DNA of 62,636 nt from Lysobacteraceae bacterium NML91-0213 (GTDB lineage: Bacteria; Pseudomonadota; Gammaproteobacteria; Xanthomonadales; Xanthomonadaceae). This document shows, in pieces, positions 30,986-42,131 of the stretch; the first letter of the stretch is position 1, and each line of letters opens with the position of its first letter. A model generated the notes under the pieces. The model was given only the letters and a program-made list of their open reading frames with translations. It ran no database searches and was not told the origin of the DNA. Where the stretch lies: NCBI GenBank assembly GCA_002798175.1, contig NWQL01000001.1, positions 31,417-94,052 on the forward strand. Direction: 5' to 3'. The position numbers and the translations under genes are program-made.

Positions 30986-32400
30986 GCCTGGCGATCACGC
31001 CGATGCCGCTGTCGCAGATCGCCCGGCTCGCCCAGGGCCGGCTCGACGCCGCGCCCGACAACGATCCGTTGATCGAAGCGATCGAGACCGACACCCGCGC
31101 CTTCGGTGCGGGGACCAGCACCCTGTTCGTCGCCCTGCGTGGCGAGCGCTTCGACGGCAACGACCATGTCGCCGCCGCGGCCGCCTGTGGCGCGTGCGCC
31201 GCACTGGTGTCGCGACGGGCCGATGCGGCGATCCCGCAGGTGGTGGTCGACGACACCCAGACGGCGCTGGCGGTGTGGGCCGGCGCGGTGCAGCGCGCGC
31301 GCAGCGGCACCGTGATCGGCATCACCGGCAGCAATGGCAAGACGGGGGTCAAGGAACTGACGCGGACGGTCCTGTCGCGGCTGGGCCCCACCTATGCCAA
31401 CCCGGGCAACCGCAACAACGAGATCGGGCTGCCGCTGTCGGTGCTGTCGGCACCGCAGGACAGCCGCTATGCGATCTACGAGATGGGCGCCGGCAAGCCC
31501 GGTGACATCGCCTGGCTGACCGCGATCGCGCGGCCGCAGGTGGCACTGGTCAACAACGTGGCGCCGGCGCACCTCGAGCGCATGGGCAGCCTGTTCGGCA
31601 TCGCCGAGACCAAGGCCGCGATCTACGAGGCGCTGCCCGCCGATGGCACCGCGGTCATCAATGCCGACGACGCGTTCGCGCCGTACTTCGCCGAACGCGC
31701 GCACGGGCGCCGGCTGCTGCGCTTCGGCATCGACAACGCTGCCGATATCGCCGCCACCGCGATCCGCGCCAGCGATGCCGGCAGCACCTTCGTGCTGGTG
31801 CTGCCCGATGCCGAGGCCGCGGTGGAACTGCCGCTGGCCGGCCGCCACAGCATCCGCAACGCGCTGGCCGCGGCGTCGATCGCCTGGGCACTGGGTGCCA
31901 GTGCCGAGGTCATCGCCGCCGCGCTCTCCACCGCGCAGCCGGTGGCCGGCCGGCTGGTCCGCCATCGCATGGCCGGCGGCGGCCTGCTGATCGACGACAG
32001 CTACAACGCCAATCCCGGTTCGATGGATGCCGCGATCGACACGCTGGCCGCGGCCGCGGGCCAGCGCTGGCTGGTGCTCGGCGACATGGGCGAACTGGGC
32101 GCCGACGCCGCCGCGTTGCATGCCGAGATCGGCCGCCGCGCACGGCAGGCGGGGATCGAGCGGCTGCTGACCGTGGGCCGGCTCAGTGCCGCCGCCGCGG
32201 AGGCATTCGGTGCCCAGGCGCGCCACCACGCCGACCAGGCCGCGCTGATCGACACGCTGTGCCGCGACGTGAAAGCCGGTGCGGCGGCGGGCGAGGGCGC
32301 GCGGTTGCGCGTGCTGGTCAAGGGGTCGCGCTCGAGCGCGATGGAGCGGGTCGTGTCCGCATTGCTGAACCTGACGGAGGACACCACCGATGCTGCTTGA
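30982..32400 (+). CDS. murF: UDP-MurNAc-tripeptide:D-Ala-D-Ala ligase MurF
   Basis: Attaches D-Ala-D-Ala, completing the UDP-MurNAc-pentapeptide. The 472-residue protein has the N-terminal MurF fold with [23 protein letters not shown], the ATP loop GSNGKT (116-121), [16 protein letters not shown] and [14 protein letters not shown]. Also present are [13 protein letters not shown] and [21 protein letters not shown]. It overlaps mraY by 11 bp. Together with ddlB downstream it completes the pentapeptide steps present in this cluster. Confidence 0.96.
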   Translation: MSLAITPMPLSQIARLAQGRLDAAPDNDPLIEAIETDTRAFGAGTSTLFVALRGERFDGNDHVAAAAACGACAALVSRRADAAIPQVVVDDTQTALAVWAGAVQRARSGTVIGITGSNGKTGVKELTRTVLSRLGPTYANPGNRNNEIGLPLSVLSAPQDSRYAIYEMGAGKPGDIAWLTAIARPQVALVNNVAPAHLERMGSLFGIAETKAAIYEALPADGTAVINADDAFAPYFAERAHGRRLLRFGIDNAADIAATAIRASDAGSTFVLVLPDAEAAVELPLAGRHSIRNALAAASIAWALGASAEVIAAALSTAQPVAGRLVRHRMAGGGLLIDDSYNANPGSMDAAIDTLAAAAGQRWLVLGDMGELGADAAALHAEIGRRARQAGIERLLTVGRLSAAAAEAFGAQARHHADQAALIDTLCRDVKAGAAAGEGARLRVLVKGSRSSAMERVVSALLNLTEDTTDAA

Positions 32401-33475
32401 GCTGGCGCGCTGGCTGCAGGGGCTGGAGGACTTCTTCGGCCTGTTCGCCTACCTGACCTTCCGCGGCATCCTTGCCGCGCTGACCGCGCTGCTGCTGTCG
32501 TTGTGGTGGGGCCCGGCGGTGATCCGCCGGCTGGCCCAGTACAAGGGCGGCCAGCCGATCCGCAGCGACGGCCCGCAGACTCACTTCTCCAAGGCCGGCA
32601 CGCCCACCATGGGCGGCGCGCTGATCCTGATCACCGTGCTCGCCTCGGTGCTGCTGTGGGGCGACCTGCGCAACAAGTACGTGTGGGTGGTGCTGCTGGT
32701 GATGCTCGCCTTCGGCGCGATCGGCTGGTACGACGACTGGATCAAGATCGTCCATCGCGATCCCAACGGGCTGAAGTCGCGCTGGAAGTACCTGCTGCAG
32801 TCGGTGTTCGGCCTGGCCGCCGGCATCTACCTGTACCAGACCGCGGACGTACCCGCGGCGACCACGTTCTACATCCCGCTGTTCAAGGCGGTGGCTCTGC
32901 CGCTGGTGTCGATCACCTTCGTCGCCATCGCCTATTTCTGGATCGTCGGCTTCTCCAACGCGGTCAACCTGACCGACGGCCTCGATGGCCTGGCGATCAT
33001 GCCCACGGTGCTGGTGGCCTGCGCGCTGGGCGTGTTCGCCTATGCCTCCGGCAACGCGGTGTTCTCCAGCTACCTGCAGATCCCGCAGATTCCCGGCGCC
33101 GGCGAACTGGTGATCATCTGCGCGGCGATCGCCGGGGCCGGGCTCGGCTTCCTGTGGTTCAACACCTATCCGGCGATGGTGTTCATGGGCGACATCGGCG
33201 CGCTGGCGCTGGGTGCGGTGCTCGGCACCATCGCGGTGATCGTGCGCCAGGAACTGGTGCTGGTGATCATGGGCGGCATCTTCGTCATCGAGACGCTGTC
33301 GGTGATGATCCAGGTGGCGTCGTTCAAGCTCACCGGCAAGCGCGTGTTCCGGATGGCGCCCATCCACCACCACTTCGAGCTCAAGGGCTGGCCGGAGCCG
33401 CGCGTGATCGTGCGCTTCTGGATCATCTCGGTGATCCTCGTGCTGGTCGGCCTGGCCACGTTGAAGGTGCGCTGA
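32390..33475 (+). CDS. mraY: Phospho-MurNAc-pentapeptide translocase MraY
   Basis: Integral membrane enzyme that transfers phospho-MurNAc-pentapeptide to undecaprenyl phosphate, making lipid I. The 361-residue product has about ten membrane helices and the conserved loops [21 protein letters not shown] (DDxxK), [15 protein letters not shown] (NxxxDGLDGL), [11 protein letters not shown] and [19 protein letters not shown]. The stop and the ftsW start share TGATG. No murD follows, unlike E. coli. Confidence 0.97.
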   Translation: MLLELARWLQGLEDFFGLFAYLTFRGILAALTALLLSLWWGPAVIRRLAQYKGGQPIRSDGPQTHFSKAGTPTMGGALILITVLASVLLWGDLRNKYVWVVLLVMLAFGAIGWYDDWIKIVHRDPNGLKSRWKYLLQSVFGLAAGIYLYQTADVPAATTFYIPLFKAVALPLVSITFVAIAYFWIVGFSNAVNLTDGLDGLAIMPTVLVACALGVFAYASGNAVFSSYLQIPQIPGAGELVIICAAIAGAGLGFLWFNTYPAMVFMGDIGALALGAVLGTIAVIVRQELVLVIMGGIFVIETLSVMIQVASFKLTGKRVFRMAPIHHHFELKGWPEPRVIVRFWIISVILVLVGLATLKVR

Positions 33476-34827
33476 TGGCCCGGCCCTACGACAGCGCGAT
33501 CCACGAGTCCGCGGCCCGCCAGGCCACGCGCCTGGAGGCCATCCAGGGGCGCTTCGACCCGTGGCTGTGTGGTGCGGCGATCGCACTGGCGGTGCTGGGC
33601 GTGGTGATGGTCGGCTCCAGCTCGATCGCGGTGGCCGAGGAGCTCGAGGTCGGCCCGTTCTACTTCCTGGTCCGCCACCTGATGTTCCTGGGCATGGGCG
33701 CGGTGCTGTGCGCGCTGGTGATGCGCACCGAGCTCAGGAGCATCGAGAAGTACGACCGCCTGCTGCTGCTGGGCTGCTTCGGCCTGCTGCTGCTGGTGTT
33801 CATCCCGGGCCTGGGCCACAGCGTCAATGGCGCGCAGCGCTGGATCAACCTCGGCATCTCCAATTTCCAGGTCGTGGAAGCGGTGAAGCTGATGTACATC
33901 GTGTGGCTGGCCAGCTACCTGGTGCGCTTCCGCGACGAGGTCAACGCGACCTGGGGCGCGATGCTCAAGCCGATCTTCGTGGCCTGCGGGCTGATGGTGC
34001 TGCTGGTGTTCCAGCCCGACTTCGGTTCGCTGGCGCTGATGCTGGCGATCACCGCCGGCATGCTGGTGCTGGGCGGCGTGCACCTGCCGCGCATGGCCGC
34101 GCCGGTGGTGATCGGCCTGCCGCTGCTGGCGATCGTGGCGATCGCCGAGCCCTACCGCATGCGCCGCCTCACCTCGTTCATGGATCCGTTCGCGGATCCG
34201 TTCAACTCCGGCTACCAGCTCGCCAACGCGCTGATGGCGGTGGGCCGCGGCGAGCTCACCGGCGTCGGCCTGGGTGCGTCGATCCAGAAGCTCAACTACC
34301 TGCCCGAGGCGCATACCGACTTCATCCTCGCGGTGATCGCCGAGGAGCTCGGTTTCCTCGGCGTGTGCCTGGTGATCGGCCTGTATGCGCTGCTGGTCGG
34401 GCGTGCGCTGTGGATCGGCCTGAAGTGCGTGGAGATGCGCCGCCATTTCGCCGGCTACTGCGCGTTTGGCGTGGCGCTGGCGATCGCGCTGCAGAGCCTG
34501 GTGTCGATCGGGGTCAACCTTGGCCTGCTGCCGACCAAGGGCCTGACCCTGCCGCTGATCTCGTCGGGCGGCTCCAGCGTGATGATGACCTGCGTCGCGG
34601 TCGGCCTGCTGCTGCGCGTGTCCTATGAACTCGACCGCGCGCAGCGCCAGGTCGCCCGCCTGCGCGGCGATGCGCCGGCGGCGACGCCGTCCACCCACGA
34701 CCCCGCGCCGGCACGCGCCACGCCGGCCACGCACGCGCCGGCCGCCGACGCCGCGCCCCTGCCCGCGTACGGCACCAGCCGCCTGCGCCAGCGCGTCGAA
34801 CCCACCCTCGGGAGAACCACCGCATGA
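33475..34827 (+). CDS. ftsW: Septal peptidoglycan polymerase FtsW
   Basis: SEDS-family glycosyltransferase that polymerises lipid II at the septum with FtsI. The 450-residue membrane protein shows [42 protein letters not shown] (catalytic Asp region), [20 protein letters not shown] and [16 protein letters not shown]. About 55 residues after the last helix form an Ala/Pro/Thr-rich tail ending [13 protein letters not shown]. Its stop overlaps murC directly; murG, which normally sits here, is missing. Confidence 0.96.
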   Translation: MARPYDSAIHESAARQATRLEAIQGRFDPWLCGAAIALAVLGVVMVGSSSIAVAEELEVGPFYFLVRHLMFLGMGAVLCALVMRTELRSIEKYDRLLLLGCFGLLLLVFIPGLGHSVNGAQRWINLGISNFQVVEAVKLMYIVWLASYLVRFRDEVNATWGAMLKPIFVACGLMVLLVFQPDFGSLALMLAITAGMLVLGGVHLPRMAAPVVIGLPLLAIVAIAEPYRMRRLTSFMDPFADPFNSGYQLANALMAVGRGELTGVGLGASIQKLNYLPEAHTDFILAVIAEELGFLGVCLVIGLYALLVGRALWIGLKCVEMRRHFAGYCAFGVALAIALQSLVSIGVNLGLLPTKGLTLPLISSGGSSVMMTCVAVGLLLRVSYELDRAQRQVARLRGDAPAATPSTHDPAPARATPATHAPAADAAPLPAYGTSRLRQRVEPTLGRTTA

Positions 34828-36272
34828 TCCGTCGCCTGCTCGACGCCCGCCTGCTGTCCGGCGCCGAACTCGCGCGTGCCTTCGGGCGCGTGCATTTCGT
34901 CGGCATCGGCGGCGCCGGCATGAGCGGCATCGCCGAGGTGCTCAACACGCTGGGCTACAGCGTTTCCGGGTCCGACCTTGCCGACAATGCGGTCACGCGA
35001 CGGCTGCAGGCGCTGGGCATCCCCGTGCATCGCGGCCATGCCGCCGACAACGTGCACGGCACCGACTGCGTGGTGATCTCCAGCGCGATCCGCGCCGACA
35101 ACCCGGAACTGGTGGAAGCACGTGCGCGCCGCATCCCGGTGGTGCCGCGCGCGGAGATGCTGGCCGAGCTGATGCGCCTGCGCCGCGGCATCGCGGTGGC
35201 CGGCACCCACGGCAAGACCACCACCACCTCGCTGACCGCAAGCGTGCTGGCCGAGGGCGATCTCGACCCCACCTTCGTCATCGGCGGGCAGCTGCTGGCG
35301 GCCGGCGCCAATGCACGCCTGGGCGGTGGTGACTGGCTGGTGGCCGAGGCCGACGAGAGCGACGGCAGTTTCCTGCGCCTGAACCCGCTGGTCGCCGTGG
35401 TCACCAATATCGATGCCGACCACCTCGAGAACTACGGTGGCGACTTCGCCCGCGTGCAGGCGGCGTTCTCCGAATTCCTGCACCGGCTGCCGTTCTACGG
35501 GCTGGCGGTGCTGTGCATCGACGATCCGGAAGTGGCACGCCTGGCCGAGGACACTCCGCGGCACGTCACCACGTACGGATTCAGCAGCGATGCCGACGTG
35601 CGCGCCGAGGACGTGGTGCAGCACGGTGCGCGCATGTGTTTCACCCTGTGCCTGCCCGATGGCAGCCGCACGCCGGCAACGCTGGCCCTGCCCGGCCGGC
35701 ACAACGTGCAGAACGCGCTGGCCGCGGCCTCGGTGGGCTGGCAGCTCGGCGTCGATCCGGCGCGCATCGTGCAGGCGCTGGAGAAGTTCCAGGGCATCGG
35801 CCGCCGCTTCAACCTGCTGGCCGAACTCACCACCGCGCAGGGCGCGAACGTGCAGCTGGTCGACGACTACGGCCACCACCCGAAGGAACTCAAGGCGGTG
35901 TTCGAGGCCGCGCGCGGTGGCTGGCCGGAGAAGCGGCTGGTGGTCGCGTTCCAGCCACACCGCTACAGCCGCACCCGTGACCTGCTCGATGACTTCGCCG
36001 CGGTGCTGTCGGAGGTCGACGTGCTGGTGCTGACCGAGGTCTACGCCGCCGGCGAGGCGCCGCTGGCCAACGCCGACTCGCGCGCGCTGGCGCGGGCCAT
36101 CCGTGCGCGCGGGCGGCTCGACCCGGTGGTGGTGGACGACACCGCCGAACTGCGCGCGGTCCTGCCCGACGTGGTGGCCGATGGTGACCTGCTGCTGGTG
36201 ATGGGTGCCGGCGACATCGGCCATGCCGCCCAGCAGCTGGCGCTGGACGGCTTCCCGGAGACGACGCGATGA
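34824..36272 (+). CDS. murC: UDP-MurNAc:L-alanine ligase MurC
   Basis: First amino-acid addition to UDP-MurNAc. The 482-residue protein has the N-terminal Rossmann motif [18 protein letters not shown], the ATP loop GTHGKTTT (127-134), [23 protein letters not shown] and [12 protein letters not shown], plus [13 protein letters not shown] in the C-terminal domain. It overlaps ftsW (ATGA) and ddlB (ATGA). Length and all three domains are normal, so the adjacent murG loss did not damage it. Confidence 0.97.
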   Translation: MIRRLLDARLLSGAELARAFGRVHFVGIGGAGMSGIAEVLNTLGYSVSGSDLADNAVTRRLQALGIPVHRGHAADNVHGTDCVVISSAIRADNPELVEARARRIPVVPRAEMLAELMRLRRGIAVAGTHGKTTTTSLTASVLAEGDLDPTFVIGGQLLAAGANARLGGGDWLVAEADESDGSFLRLNPLVAVVTNIDADHLENYGGDFARVQAAFSEFLHRLPFYGLAVLCIDDPEVARLAEDTPRHVTTYGFSSDADVRAEDVVQHGARMCFTLCLPDGSRTPATLALPGRHNVQNALAAASVGWQLGVDPARIVQALEKFQGIGRRFNLLAELTTAQGANVQLVDDYGHHPKELKAVFEAARGGWPEKRLVVAFQPHRYSRTRDLLDDFAAVLSEVDVLVLTEVYAAGEAPLANADSRALARAIRARGRLDPVVVDDTAELRAVLPDVVADGDLLLVMGAGDIGHAAQQLALDGFPETTR

Positions 36273-37231
36273 GCGCGCGTCCGCTGCCACCGCCGCGCCT
36301 CGTCGATCCGGCAGGCTTCGGTCGCGTTGCCGTGCTGCTCGGCGGCACCGGCTCCGAGCGCGAGGTGTCGCTGGAATCCGGGCGCAACGTGCTCGAAGCA
36401 CTGCTTGCGCGTGGCGTGGATGCGCAGCCGGTCGACGGCATCGCCGCGCTGGCCGAAGCACTGGTGGCGCGCCGCTTCGACCGCGTGTTCAACGTGCTGC
36501 ATGGCCAGCACGGCGGTGGCGAGGACGGCGTGGTGCAGGGGCTGATGGATGCGCTCGGCGTGCCCTACACCGGCTCCGGCGTGCTGGGTTCCGCGCTGAG
36601 CATGGACAAGATCCGCACCAAGCAGGTGTGGCTGAGCCTCGGCCTGCCGACGCCGGCCTATGCGCGCCTGGCGCGCGGCGACGACGTGCATGCCGCCGCG
36701 CAGGCGCTCGGCCTGCCGGTGATCGTCAAGCCTTCGCAGGAAGGCTCCAGCGTCGGCGTCAGCCGGGTGTTCGACGATGCGGGCCTGGAAGACGCGGTGC
36801 AGCTGGCCGCGCGCTATCCGGGCGAACTGCTGGTCGAGCACATGGTGGTGGGCGACGAGCTCACCGTGGGCATCCTCGACACCGGTGACGGCCTGCGCGC
36901 GCTGCCGTCGATCCGTATCGTGCCCAAGGGCGCCTGGTACGACTACGAGGCCAAGTACGTGTCCGACGAGACCCGGTACCTGTGCCCGGGCCTGGAGGGT
37001 GACGACGAAACCCGTATCGGCGAGCTCGCGCTGGCGGCCTTCGTTGCCGCCGGCTGCAGCGGCTGGGGCCGCGTCGACATCATGCGCGACCGTGCGAGCG
37101 GCGCCTTCCAGCTGCTCGAGGTCAATACCGCGCCGGGCATGACCAGCCATTCGCTGGTGCCCAAGGCCGCCGGGCAGATCGGCATCGGTTTCGAGGACCT
37201 GTGCTGGCGGGTGCTGGAGCAGACCCTGTGA
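36269..37231 (+). CDS. ddlB: D-alanine:D-alanine ligase B
   Basis: ATP-grasp enzyme making D-Ala-D-Ala for MurF. The 320-residue protein shows [18 protein letters not shown] at the substrate site, [84 protein letters not shown] and [19 protein letters not shown] (metal-binding Asn/Glu). It overlaps murC at its start and ftsQ at its stop (GTGA). Confidence 0.97.
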   Translation: MSARPLPPPRLVDPAGFGRVAVLLGGTGSEREVSLESGRNVLEALLARGVDAQPVDGIAALAEALVARRFDRVFNVLHGQHGGGEDGVVQGLMDALGVPYTGSGVLGSALSMDKIRTKQVWLSLGLPTPAYARLARGDDVHAAAQALGLPVIVKPSQEGSSVGVSRVFDDAGLEDAVQLAARYPGELLVEHMVVGDELTVGILDTGDGLRALPSIRIVPKGAWYDYEAKYVSDETRYLCPGLEGDDETRIGELALAAFVAAGCSGWGRVDIMRDRASGAFQLLEVNTAPGMTSHSLVPKAAGQIGIGFEDLCWRVLEQTL

Positions 37232-38109
37232 ACGCGATGCTGCGCATCCTGGCCTGGGCCCTCGCGCTGGCGCTGGTGGCACTGCCGGTGGTGGCGGTGG
37301 TACAGGGCTGGGTCGGCGCCGAGCGCTGGCCGTTGCGCACGCTGCGGGTGATCGGCGACCTCGCCTGGGTCGAGGACGCGGCGCTGCGCGAGGCGGTGCT
37401 GCCGCATGCACAGCGCGGGTTCTTCGCCGTCGACCTAGTCGCTGCGCAGGCCGCGGTGTCGACGCTGCCGTGGGTGGAGGAGGCCGAGGTGCGCAAGCGC
37501 TGGCCGGACGTGCTGGAAGTGCGGGTCAGCGAACACCGCCCGTTCGCACGCTGGGGCGACGACCGCCTGCTGTCCGAGCAGGGCCGGCTGTTCCCGGCCA
37601 CCGGTACGACGCCCCCCGACGGCCTGCCGTGGTTCGACGGCCCCGAGGCGCGCGTGCCGGAGGTGGTTGCCCTCTACAACGAGTCGCGCGCGCTGTTCAC
37701 CGCGGTCGGCGACGACGTCGAACGCATCGCGGTGGATTCGCGCGGCAGCTGGTCGATGCGCCTGGCCAGCGGCACCGAGGTGGTCATCGGCGGCCAGCAG
37801 GCACGACCGCGCATCGAACGTTTCGCGCGCCTGTTGCCGCGCCTGCTGCACGAGCGCGCCGAGCGGCTGCAGCGCGCCGACCTGCGTTACACGAATGGTT
37901 TCGCGCTGACCTGGGGCGAGGCCGTGGCCGGCAGCGATGGCGGCACCGCCGTCACCGCCGACGTACCCGTCGATCGCCAGCCGCTCGCGCGGTGGACGCG
38001 GCTCCCGCATCCATCGGCCCCGTTGCAGTCGCTTGCGCATCGCCTGCAGGCGATCCCCGTATTCCCCCGTTCCATGTTTTCCCCCTTCATTTCCGGCAGC
38101 ACCGCATGA
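37228..38109 (+). CDS. ftsQ: Cell division protein FtsQ
   Basis: Bitopic divisome scaffold that recruits FtsB/FtsL. The 293-residue product has a membrane helix near residues 5-27 ([23 protein letters not shown]), then the POTRA domain ([55 protein letters not shown]) and the beta domain. The GTG start overlaps the ddlB stop and has GGAG upstream; ATG at 37237 is an alternative. The C-terminus has a Pro-rich tail and overlaps ftsA. Confidence 0.93.
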   Translation: MNAMLRILAWALALALVALPVVAVVQGWVGAERWPLRTLRVIGDLAWVEDAALREAVLPHAQRGFFAVDLVAAQAAVSTLPWVEEAEVRKRWPDVLEVRVSEHRPFARWGDDRLLSEQGRLFPATGTTPPDGLPWFDGPEARVPEVVALYNESRALFTAVGDDVERIAVDSRGSWSMRLASGTEVVIGGQQARPRIERFARLLPRLLHERAERLQRADLRYTNGFALTWGEAVAGSDGGTAVTADVPVDRQPLARWTRLPHPSAPLQSLAHRLQAIPVFPRSMFSPFISGSTA

Positions 38110-39341
38110 ACCGCAAAGGCGACAAGGCCCTCATCGTCGGCCTCGACATCGGCACCTCCAAGGTGGTGGCGCTGGTGGGCGAGTACTCCCCGGGCAACCC
38201 GATCGAGGTGATCGGCATCGGCAGCCACGAATCGCGCGGGCTCAAGCGCGGCGTGGTGGTCGACATCGAATCCACCGTGCAGTCGATCCAGCGCGCGATC
38301 GAGGAGGCCGAGCTCATGGCCGGCTGCGAGATCCGCTCGGTCTACGCATCGATCTCCGGCAACCACGTGCAGTGCAAGAACTCGCCGGGGATCGTGCCGA
38401 TCCGCGACGGCGAGGTGACCTGGGCCGACCTCGACCGCGTGCTCGACGCGGCCAAGGCGGTCGCCATTCCCGCCGACCAGAAGATCCTGCACGCGATCCC
38501 GCGCGAGTACGTGCTCGACGATTCGCAGGAAGGCATCCGCAACCCGGTGGGCATGACCGGCGTGCGCCTGGAAGTGCACGCGCACCTGGTCGTGTGCGCG
38601 CAGTCGGCCGCGGCCAACATCTCCAAGTGCGTGCAGCGCTGCGGCCTGCAGATCGACGACCTGGTGCTGTCGTCGCTGGCCTCGTCGACCGCGGTGCTGA
38701 CCGCCGACGAGCGCGAACTGGGCGTGGTGCTGGTCGACATCGGCGCCGGCACCACCGATCTCGCGGTGTTCGTGCAGGGCGCGATCTCGCACACCTCGTC
38801 GCTGCCCATTGCCGGCGACAAGGTCACCGAGGACATCGCGCACATGCTGCGCACGCCCACGCCGGAGGCCGAGCAGATCAAGGTGCGCTATGCCTGCGCG
38901 CTGGCGCAGCTGGCCACCAGCGAGGAATCGATCCAGGTGCCGAGCGTGGGTGACCGCCCGCCGCGCCGGCTGCCGCGCCAGTCGCTGGCGCAGGCGGTGC
39001 AGGCCCGCTACGAGGAGATCTTCGAGATGGTGCAGGCGGAACTGCGCCGCTCGGGTTTCGAGCAGCACGTGCGCGCCGGGATGGTGCTGACCGGTGGCGC
39101 CGCGAAGATGGAAGGCGTGGTCGAGCTGGCCGAGGAGATGCTGCAGATGCCGGTGCGCGTGGGCATTCCGCAGCACGTCACCGGGCTGGGCGAAGTGGTC
39201 GGCAACCCGGTGCATGCCACCGGCGTGGGCCTGCTGCTGATGGGCAGCCAGATCGAACATCCCCGCCGCCCGGTGATCCCGACCGGGCGCGCAGGCAGCT
39301 TCTTCAAGAAGTTGAAGGAGTGGTACCGGGGCGAATTCTGA
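38106..39341 (+). CDS. ftsA: Cell division protein FtsA
   Basis: Actin-like ATPase that tethers FtsZ to the membrane. The 411-residue protein has [18 protein letters not shown] (phosphate 1), the 1C subdomain region, [19 protein letters not shown] (phosphate 2) and [22 protein letters not shown] (adenosine motif). The amphipathic C-terminal membrane-targeting helix is [15 protein letters not shown]. The ATG overlaps the ftsQ stop. Confidence 0.97.
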   Translation: MNRKGDKALIVGLDIGTSKVVALVGEYSPGNPIEVIGIGSHESRGLKRGVVVDIESTVQSIQRAIEEAELMAGCEIRSVYASISGNHVQCKNSPGIVPIRDGEVTWADLDRVLDAAKAVAIPADQKILHAIPREYVLDDSQEGIRNPVGMTGVRLEVHAHLVVCAQSAAANISKCVQRCGLQIDDLVLSSLASSTAVLTADERELGVVLVDIGAGTTDLAVFVQGAISHTSSLPIAGDKVTEDIAHMLRTPTPEAEQIKVRYACALAQLATSEESIQVPSVGDRPPRRLPRQSLAQAVQARYEEIFEMVQAELRRSGFEQHVRAGMVLTGGAAKMEGVVELAEEMLQMPVRVGIPQHVTGLGEVVGNPVHATGVGLLLMGSQIEHPRRPVIPTGRAGSFFKKLKEWYRGEF

Positions 39342-39450
39342 GCCGGGCCGCCACGGGCGGGCCGGACGGATGGAAGCAGGGCGGAGCAGGGCAGGCGGGA
39401 CGTTCCAACAACATATCGATAAGCAACACACACTTGCGAGGACAACGGAC

Positions 39451-40683
39451 ATGGCGCATTTCGAACTGGTAGAGAAGATGGCACCCAATGCCGTCATCAA
39501 GGTCATTGGCGTGGGCGGCGGCGGCGGCAACGCCGTGGCCCACATGGTCAGCAGCAGCGTGGACGGGGTGGAATTCATCACCGCCAACACCGACTCGCAG
39601 GCGATCAAGAACTGCGGCGCGAAGCTGCAGCTGCAGCTCGGTGGCAACGTCACCAAGGGCCTGGGTGCGGGCGCGAACCCCGAGGTCGGGCGCCAGGCGG
39701 CGCTGGAGGACCGCGAGATCATCATGGATTCGCTGCAGGGCGCGGACATGGTGTTCATCACCGCCGGCATGGGCGGCGGCACCGGCACCGGCGCGGCACC
39801 GGTGGTGGCGCAGCTGGCCAAGGAAATGGGCATCCTGACCGTTGCCGTGGTCACCAAGCCGTTCCCGTTCGAGGGCCGCCGCCGCATGCAGGTGGCGCTC
39901 AAGGGCATCGAGGACCTGTCGCAGCACGTCGATTCGCTGATCACCATCCCCAACGAGAAGCTGATCACCGTACTCGGCCGCAACGCCACCATGATCCAGG
40001 CCTTCCGTGCCGCCAACGACGTGCTGCTGGGCGCCGTGCAGGGCATCGCAGACCTGATCGTGCGTCCCGGCCTGATCAACGTCGACTTCGCCGACGTGCG
40101 CACCGTGATGAGCGAAATGGGCCTGGCGATGATGGGCACCGGTCACGCCCGCGGCGACGACCGCGCGCAGGCGGCTGCCGAGTCCGCGATCCAGAACCCG
40201 CTGCTCGACGACGTCAACCTGGCCGGCGCCAACGGCATCCTGGTCAACATCACCGCCGGGCCGGACTTCACCATGAGCGAGTTCGACGAGGTCGGCCGCA
40301 CCGTGGAGAACTTCGCCAGCGAGGACGCCACCGTGGTCATCGGCACCGTGCTCGATCCGGACATGCAGGACGAAGTGCGCGTGACGGTCGTCGCCACCGG
40401 CCTCAACCGCGCCGCGGCGCGCACCAGCGTGCGTGGCGGCGACCATGCCAGCGAGCCGGCGCGTCGCCCGCAGGTGCAGCTGATCCACACGCAGGCCAAG
40501 CGCGACGGCACCACCGGCATGGTGATCGACGACGCCGTCGCCGGGCAGGCACCGAGCATCGCCTCGGCACTGCGTGGCCGCAGCGTGGCCGCCGAGGACA
40601 CCGCGAAGCCGGCGATCGCCGATTTCGGCAGCGACAGCAGCTACCTGGATATTCCTGCTTTTCTGCGTCGTCAGGCCGACTGA
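39451..40683 (+). CDS. ftsZ: Cell division protein FtsZ
   Basis: Tubulin-like GTPase that forms the division ring. The 410-residue protein has [15 protein letters not shown], the tubulin signature GGGTGTG (108-114), [35 protein letters not shown] and the T7 loop region. A disordered linker follows, and then the FtsA/ZipA-binding tail [11 protein letters not shown]. The 109-bp gap from ftsA may hold an internal promoter, but none is clear. A near copy of its last codons recurs 110 bp after the stop; see findings. Confidence 0.98.
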   Translation: MAHFELVEKMAPNAVIKVIGVGGGGGNAVAHMVSSSVDGVEFITANTDSQAIKNCGAKLQLQLGGNVTKGLGAGANPEVGRQAALEDREIIMDSLQGADMVFITAGMGGGTGTGAAPVVAQLAKEMGILTVAVVTKPFPFEGRRRMQVALKGIEDLSQHVDSLITIPNEKLITVLGRNATMIQAFRAANDVLLGAVQGIADLIVRPGLINVDFADVRTVMSEMGLAMMGTGHARGDDRAQAAAESAIQNPLLDDVNLAGANGILVNITAGPDFTMSEFDEVGRTVENFASEDATVVIGTVLDPDMQDEVRVTVVATGLNRAAARTSVRGGDHASEPARRPQVQLIHTQAKRDGTTGMVIDDAVAGQAPSIASALRGRSVAAEDTAKPAIADFGSDSSYLDIPAFLRRQAD

Positions 40684-40876
40684 TGCCATCCATGGCGAGG
40701 CGGCACGGGATCAGAGCCCCCGGCCCGGCCGTCCATGGCCGGGCGTTCGCCCAACCGCGAGGCAATGCCTCGCAGGCGGGTGGGCTCACCCTGCGCCGCC
40801 AGGCCGACTGACCGCGTCTGCGTTGCAGCGGTCCGGGCCGTCCGTCCCGGGCCGTGGTGGTCCTGCTACGTCCTTT
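40684..40876. other. Post-ftsZ spacer with palindrome and ftsZ-tail echo
   Basis: No gene is seen. The spacer contains a stem gcccggcc/ggccgggc around gtccat (40723-40744), related to the units at 20231 and 20428. It also contains the sequence at 40791-40811 that matches 19 of 21 bases of the end of ftsZ (40663-40683) and would read LRRQAD-stop. Confidence 0.6.
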
Positions 40877-40911
40877 GTCACCGGGCCCTGCGCCGGCCCG
40901 GTGACGTTTTA
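40877..40911 (+). terminator. Intrinsic terminator after the division cluster
   Basis: Perfect 11-bp stem gtcaccgggcc (40877-40887) and ggcccggtgac (40895-40905) with a 7-nt loop, followed by gtttta. Well placed to end the mraZ-ftsZ transcript before the lpxC promoter. Confidence 0.75.
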
Positions 40912-40940
40912 CGCAAGCCGCGGTGGCCCCGCCGCTTCCG

Positions 40941-40969
40941 TTCAGGTTAAGCGGGGCGCGTGCTAACCT
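40941..40969 (+). promoter_or_regulatory. Candidate lpxC promoter
   Basis: An extended -10 tgcTAACCT (TG at 40961-40962, hexamer 40964-40969), 17 bp after a weak -35 ttcagg (40941-40946), downstream of the ftsZ terminator and 52 bp before the lpxC ATG. Confidence 0.45.
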
Positions 40970-41021
40970 TCGCGCGTTCCGCGTTGGCCCACCGGGTTCC
41001 CGCGCTTCTGGCAGACCCCTG

Positions 41022-41927
41022 ATGCCCCAGCAACGCACCCTCAAGAACACCATCCGCGCCACCGGCGTAGGCCTGCACAGTGGCGAAAAGGTCTTCCTGA
41101 CGCTGCGCCCGGCACCCGTGGATACCGGCATCGTGTTCCGCCGCGTCGATCTCGATCCGGTGGTGGAGATCCCCGCGAACGGTGAACTCGTCACCGAAAC
41201 AATGCTGTGCACCGGGCTGACCCGCGGCGCCGGCAAGGTGATGACGGTCGAGCACCTGATGTCGGCACTGGCCGGCCTGGGCGTGGACAACATCTACGTG
41301 GAACTGTCCGCGGCCGAGGTGCCGATCATGGACGGCTCCTCCGGCCCCTTCGTGTTCCTGCTGCAGTCGGCGGGCATCGTGCTGCAGGATGCGCCCAAGC
41401 GCTTCATCCGGATCAGGCGCGAGGTCGAGGTGCGCGACGGCGACAAGATCGCCCGCTTCACCCCGTACGACGGCTTCCGCCTCGACTTCACCATCGAGTT
41501 CGACCATCCCGCCATCCCGGCCACGCAGTCGCGTGCGGTGGTGGAGTTCTCGACCGAGAACTACATCCGCGAGGTGAGCCGCGCGCGTACCTTCGGCTTC
41601 ATGCGCGACCTCGAGTTCATGCGCGAGCGCAATCTCGGCCTCGGCGGTTCGATGGACAACGCCATCGTCCTCGACGAGTTCCGCGTGCTCAACGACGACG
41701 GCCTGCGATACGCCAACGAATTCGTGCGCCACAAGATCCTTGATGCCGTGGGCGATCTGTACCTCGCCGGCCACCCGATCCTGGGCGCGTTCGAGGGCTT
41801 CAAGTCCGGCCACGCGCTCAACAACAAGCTGGTGCGTGCGTTGCTGGCCGAGCCCTCCGCCTGGGAAGAGGTGAGCTTCGGCCACGCCGAAGCGCCCGTG
41901 TCCTACGGCGTTCCGGTCGCCGCCTGA
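41022..41927 (+). CDS. lpxC: UDP-3-O-acyl-GlcNAc deacetylase LpxC
   Basis: Zinc enzyme at the committed step of lipid A synthesis. The 301-residue protein starts [24 protein letters not shown] and contains the zinc ligand region [77 protein letters not shown] (second and third zinc ligands) and [13 protein letters not shown]. Longer upstream forms of the frame were rejected because this ATG gives the family N-terminus. Separate transcription unit from ftsZ. Confidence 0.97.
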   Translation: MPQQRTLKNTIRATGVGLHSGEKVFLTLRPAPVDTGIVFRRVDLDPVVEIPANGELVTETMLCTGLTRGAGKVMTVEHLMSALAGLGVDNIYVELSAAEVPIMDGSSGPFVFLLQSAGIVLQDAPKRFIRIRREVEVRDGDKIARFTPYDGFRLDFTIEFDHPAIPATQSRAVVEFSTENYIREVSRARTFGFMRDLEFMRERNLGLGGSMDNAIVLDEFRVLNDDGLRYANEFVRHKILDAVGDLYLAGHPILGAFEGFKSGHALNNKLVRALLAEPSAWEEVSFGHAEAPVSYGVPVAA

Positions 41928-42018
41928 GGCAATCCGGAACTGCGGCCCGGACTGCGGCAAGGGTGGGTCGTCCCCTTTGCCACCGCTCACCAACGTGAGT
42001 TCCGAGTGAACTTCTAAC

Positions 42019-42041
42019 GTAAATTTAACGAAAATTTACGC
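42019..42041. repeat. Perfect AT-rich palindrome between lpxC and dciA
   Basis: cgtaaattt (42019-42027), 5-nt loop aacga, aaatttacg (42033-42041). It lies in an AT-rich patch (about 42010-42060) between two converging genes. Too AT-rich for a normal intrinsic terminator; possibly a protein-binding site. Confidence 0.6.
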
Positions 42042-42131
42042 TTACTTACCGAGTCGTTAACCCTTCGCGGCGGTATGGCCGATAGGATGCCCCGTCCTCG
42101 CCGTCGAGGCAGCGTGAAGGCGGCGGCGGGG

